This document shows, one piece after another, positions 61,161 to 64,000 of a DNA stretch of 64,000 bases. The first letter of the stretch is position 1. Every line of letters starts with the position of its first letter. The DNA comes from Macropodus opercularis (Eukaryota; Chordata; Actinopteri; Anabantiformes; Osphronemidae), in the NCBI GenBank assembly GCA_030770545.1, contig CM061091.1:3540501-3604500 (forward strand), given 5' to 3'. The notes under the pieces are model-generated. The model saw only the letters and a list, made by a program, of their open reading frames with translations, was not told where the DNA came from and searched no databases. The translations under genes were made by a program, and so were the position numbers.

Positions 61161-64000
61161 CAGTAGAGACACTGCACTGGAAAGAACCAACGTGTTACCT
61201 CAGGCGCCCTCTGTGTGGCTGAGACGATGGATTCGTGGGGATAATGAGTCTTTCTTGTCTTTCTGTGGTGCCTGGTTTGTCCTGATTTAACCCAGTGGTA
61301 AAACTGTGATGTTTATGAAATCCTGACACATTCCGCCTTCCAATAAAATGAATGCAATTAAATTATTGCGTTTTTTTTTATTATTTGCTTTATTATTCCA
61401 CCGTGTTCGTCGTGTCTTAACATGCACCTTTGTTTGTGGACGTTACATGCACGCGTGGCAGGATGTTTTTGTGTGACACAGCAGGTCTGGATAAAAAATG
61501 GTTAGCATGAGAGAGAGAGAGGGGGAGAGGGAGGCACATGTGCTCCCCGGGTAAGAACAAGCAAGAGCAGGATGAGAATGAAATGGGCGGGGGCTGGAGG
61601 GGGGGCGTTGGTGTTGTGCATCCCAATCAATCAACCAGTTCGCCTCCTGCACTTAGGAACCACTGACTTTTGCATGCAAACACATAGCAGGAGGCAGCTG
61701 GAGCCGAGCCTTCCCAGAGCAGACAAAGACCTTGAAGGCCCTGTGCAGCACTCGCAGCATCACTGATACCAGCAGCATCCCCACATTTGGGGAGCATACA
61801 AAGAAACAGCAGGAGAGGAAAAGCTAAAACACGCAGAATGCATTCGAACCCACCTCTTTGAAGTTCCACTGTTTAATATCCTGTTTGAGAAACACATTGC
61901 ATGTTGGGATGAAAAGAAACCTATTACAGATCATTCTGTAGATCACAGCTTTTAAATAGCGCCTCTGTTGTCCGTTGGTTTTCAAAATGGATCCACAATA
62001 TAGCAGATCAGAAAGATTTATGGCTGCTACACAACACAGCGAGGAAACACAGGCGATCATAAAAAGGCAGTAATGATGCAGCTCTCTTCGGTAATAACGT
62101 CTTGTGCGGCCAGATTTCCCATCTCAGCGTCTTCGTCTCTCGCTGATAAGAGACTGATTTGAGCTGATGAAATGAAATGAGACGGATGCATTTCCCAGGT
62201 GTCTGATTAAAGCAAGTGTCCAAGCCACTGGATTATGTGATTGCATTGGAAAACTAATAGCATCGCTGTGTCCTCTGTGATTGTGGTCAAGCTCTAATTT
62301 TCCTGCGTCTCCTTTTTCATTTCCAGTTGCTGTGAAATAATGAACACCAACTACCAGCTGCTTGCATGCCATTCCATCCAATCATACAAAATCTGTATGC
62401 TTGACGATCTGAATCCATCAATAAGAGGCTCAATCCACTGTTCTACTGCATCTGTACACATGTGTGTATGTGCTCTGGGCTCTGTGGTTAATGTAGAACA
62501 TCTATGTGTTTGAATCGGGACATGGTCATTGACTGCCCAGACAGGCAGGAGTCACCAAAGGGCCCATCAGAACCTCAGAAGCCGATCCCCTGGACGAACA
62601 ACCTGCTGTGAGCTATGTTACTAATTACGTGTAACCCGATTCCAACTGCACACGCTGCAGCAACAGTTGAAAGCTCGTCTGCAGTTAGTTACCCCCAGCA
62701 CACAGGCGCCGTGGCTGATGTTTGATCAGACCGGTCAGCCTTTTATAATTGAACATTAGTCATTACTATAGTTAACGAGCCTGTGGTAGCAATAGACAGA
62801 GCAGGAGAATGACTGAGAAAATCAATTACACATTTGATGCTCCACAGGACAGCAGACGTTTTAGCAGTATGTGCTGGCAGCTGCTGTTGGGTTGGTGCTG
62901 CCGCTTTACTGGAAATCAAATTGTCTTTTTTCTGATGAAGACAATATTGTAATTGCTTGGCATAGAGGAGACAAACTCTACAGCACAGGAAACGTCTATT
63001 GTGGCCGTTGTGATAGCACCTGTGATCTTTCTTGCATCTCTCAATTAACTAATTTGCATATTCCAAAACAGGATGCATTTTCTAGTTTGAAAGAAAGAAA
63101 TATGGGCTTTCACACAAACAAACACCTCCTTGAACCAGTGGCACACCTCAACACAAATGTGTGTGTCAAACGTTTTTGAAAGGCATTCGGAATAATGTGT
63201 TTTGTAGGTTAAAGGTCAAGTTTATTTTTCCCTGTCATCAGCTGCATTTACTGCTGTAGCAAAAGATGGTAACAACAATTAGATGCTCTCGAATTAAAAA
63301 CAACAACAAAGGTGCAACTGTATGGTTTCAGAGGAAGACCCAACATGTAGCCAAAGAGGGACCAGGAATCAACCCACAGATGCTGGTATTCATAGCGAGT
63401 TCTGGATTTGAAGTAGTAAAAACATTTTCTGTACTATCATGGCTTTAAATACTGTTTATCCATAACATTTCTTTTTCAAAAAGTTCAAAATGTTCTTCAA
63501 AATCATTGCAGCTCGGTATAATATGAAGTGTGAACCTTGATTTTTTACTCTTTGTACACTAATGGGTCTCTGGCATTTGTGTATTTGAGTGCTGAGTAAA
63601 ATAGTCTATAGAATAGCTGTTTTTCATCTAACTCAAGGCCACAGACAACCAGCTCCATCTGAGAGCAGAAACATCTAAGACTATAGAACAGTGCCCCCAG
63701 CTGGTGATGCTGAGCAGTACCATAGGTGCAGTGCAGTTCACTGTATGAGAGAACACTTATCACAACGTTGAAGGAACCCACAAAACGACCAGATATTTTC
63801 TGCAGTGTGTACTCTAGCTTTCCCGTGGTCACCTAATTTGAGAACCGATCTTTCTGCAGCAGTTTATCCATTTCCAGCCGTGTTAAATTAAGCACTGGGT
63901 AACGTCTAGTGAGCGAAAACTGTACGCTACAGTCCATAGGTCGTGTTTGAATATGTTAATAAGGCTGGTGTATGATTGCCTTGCCACAATGTTATTCCAC
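61161..64000. other. Upstream flank of igdcc4
   Basis: No exon or RNA gene recognised. A GAGA tract lies at 61510-61530. The stretch 62600-63100 has even composition and no repeats and could be regulatory, but there is no direct evidence. Confidence 0.5.

Overview
The window is vertebrate nuclear DNA, almost certainly from a teleost fish. It contains split genes with canonical GT-AG introns, long AT-moderate intergenic DNA, CA/GT microsatellites and dispersed repeats of types common in teleosts. These include an RTE-type LINE tail ending in GATA repeats, a MITE with 18-bp inverted ends, and a 'CAGGAAGAAACC...CCAGGCTCAG' family repeat. I cannot name the species.

Two protein-coding genes are supported, and they converge. 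(1) On the + strand, 422-4714, lie the last four coding exons of an UNC13/Munc13 synaptic-vesicle priming protein, most likely unc13c: the end of the MUN/MHD2 region plus the C-terminal C2 domain. The rest of that gene lies to the left of the window. (2) On the - strand, 60734-35140, lies a complete igdcc4 (Nope) gene. I could join 20 coding exons, all phase-compatible, into a 1250-residue type I membrane protein: signal peptide, four Ig domains, five fibronectin III domains, one transmembrane helix and a cytoplasmic tail. Its length matches the mammalian protein as I remember it.

Layout: 1-4714 is the unc13 3' end, followed by its 3' UTR to about 6.1 kb. 6.1-10.7 kb is intergenic DNA. 10.7-17.25 kb is a striking composite tandem-repeat locus. 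A 29-30 bp minisatellite (about 145 units, 4.3 kb) is followed by two shorter arrays of the same unit. Each array ends in a copy of a duplicated spacer carrying an intact 71-nt tRNA-like cloverleaf. 17.3-35.1 kb is gene-poor DNA with repeat fragments and probably the igdcc4 3' UTR at its right end. 35.14-60.73 kb is igdcc4. 60.7-61.2 kb is its CpG-rich 5' flank. 61.2-64 kb shows no gene.

The two genes are not known to work together: one acts in presynaptic exocytosis, the other is a DCC-family surface receptor. Both orthologues lie on human chromosome 15q as I recall, so their adjacency looks like a rearranged piece of that linkage group. The least explained part of the window is the 10.7-17.25 kb locus: arrays that differ mainly at one CpG, higher-order copies about 620 bp apart, a tRNA-like sequence kept nearly identical in three copies, and an inverted junction.
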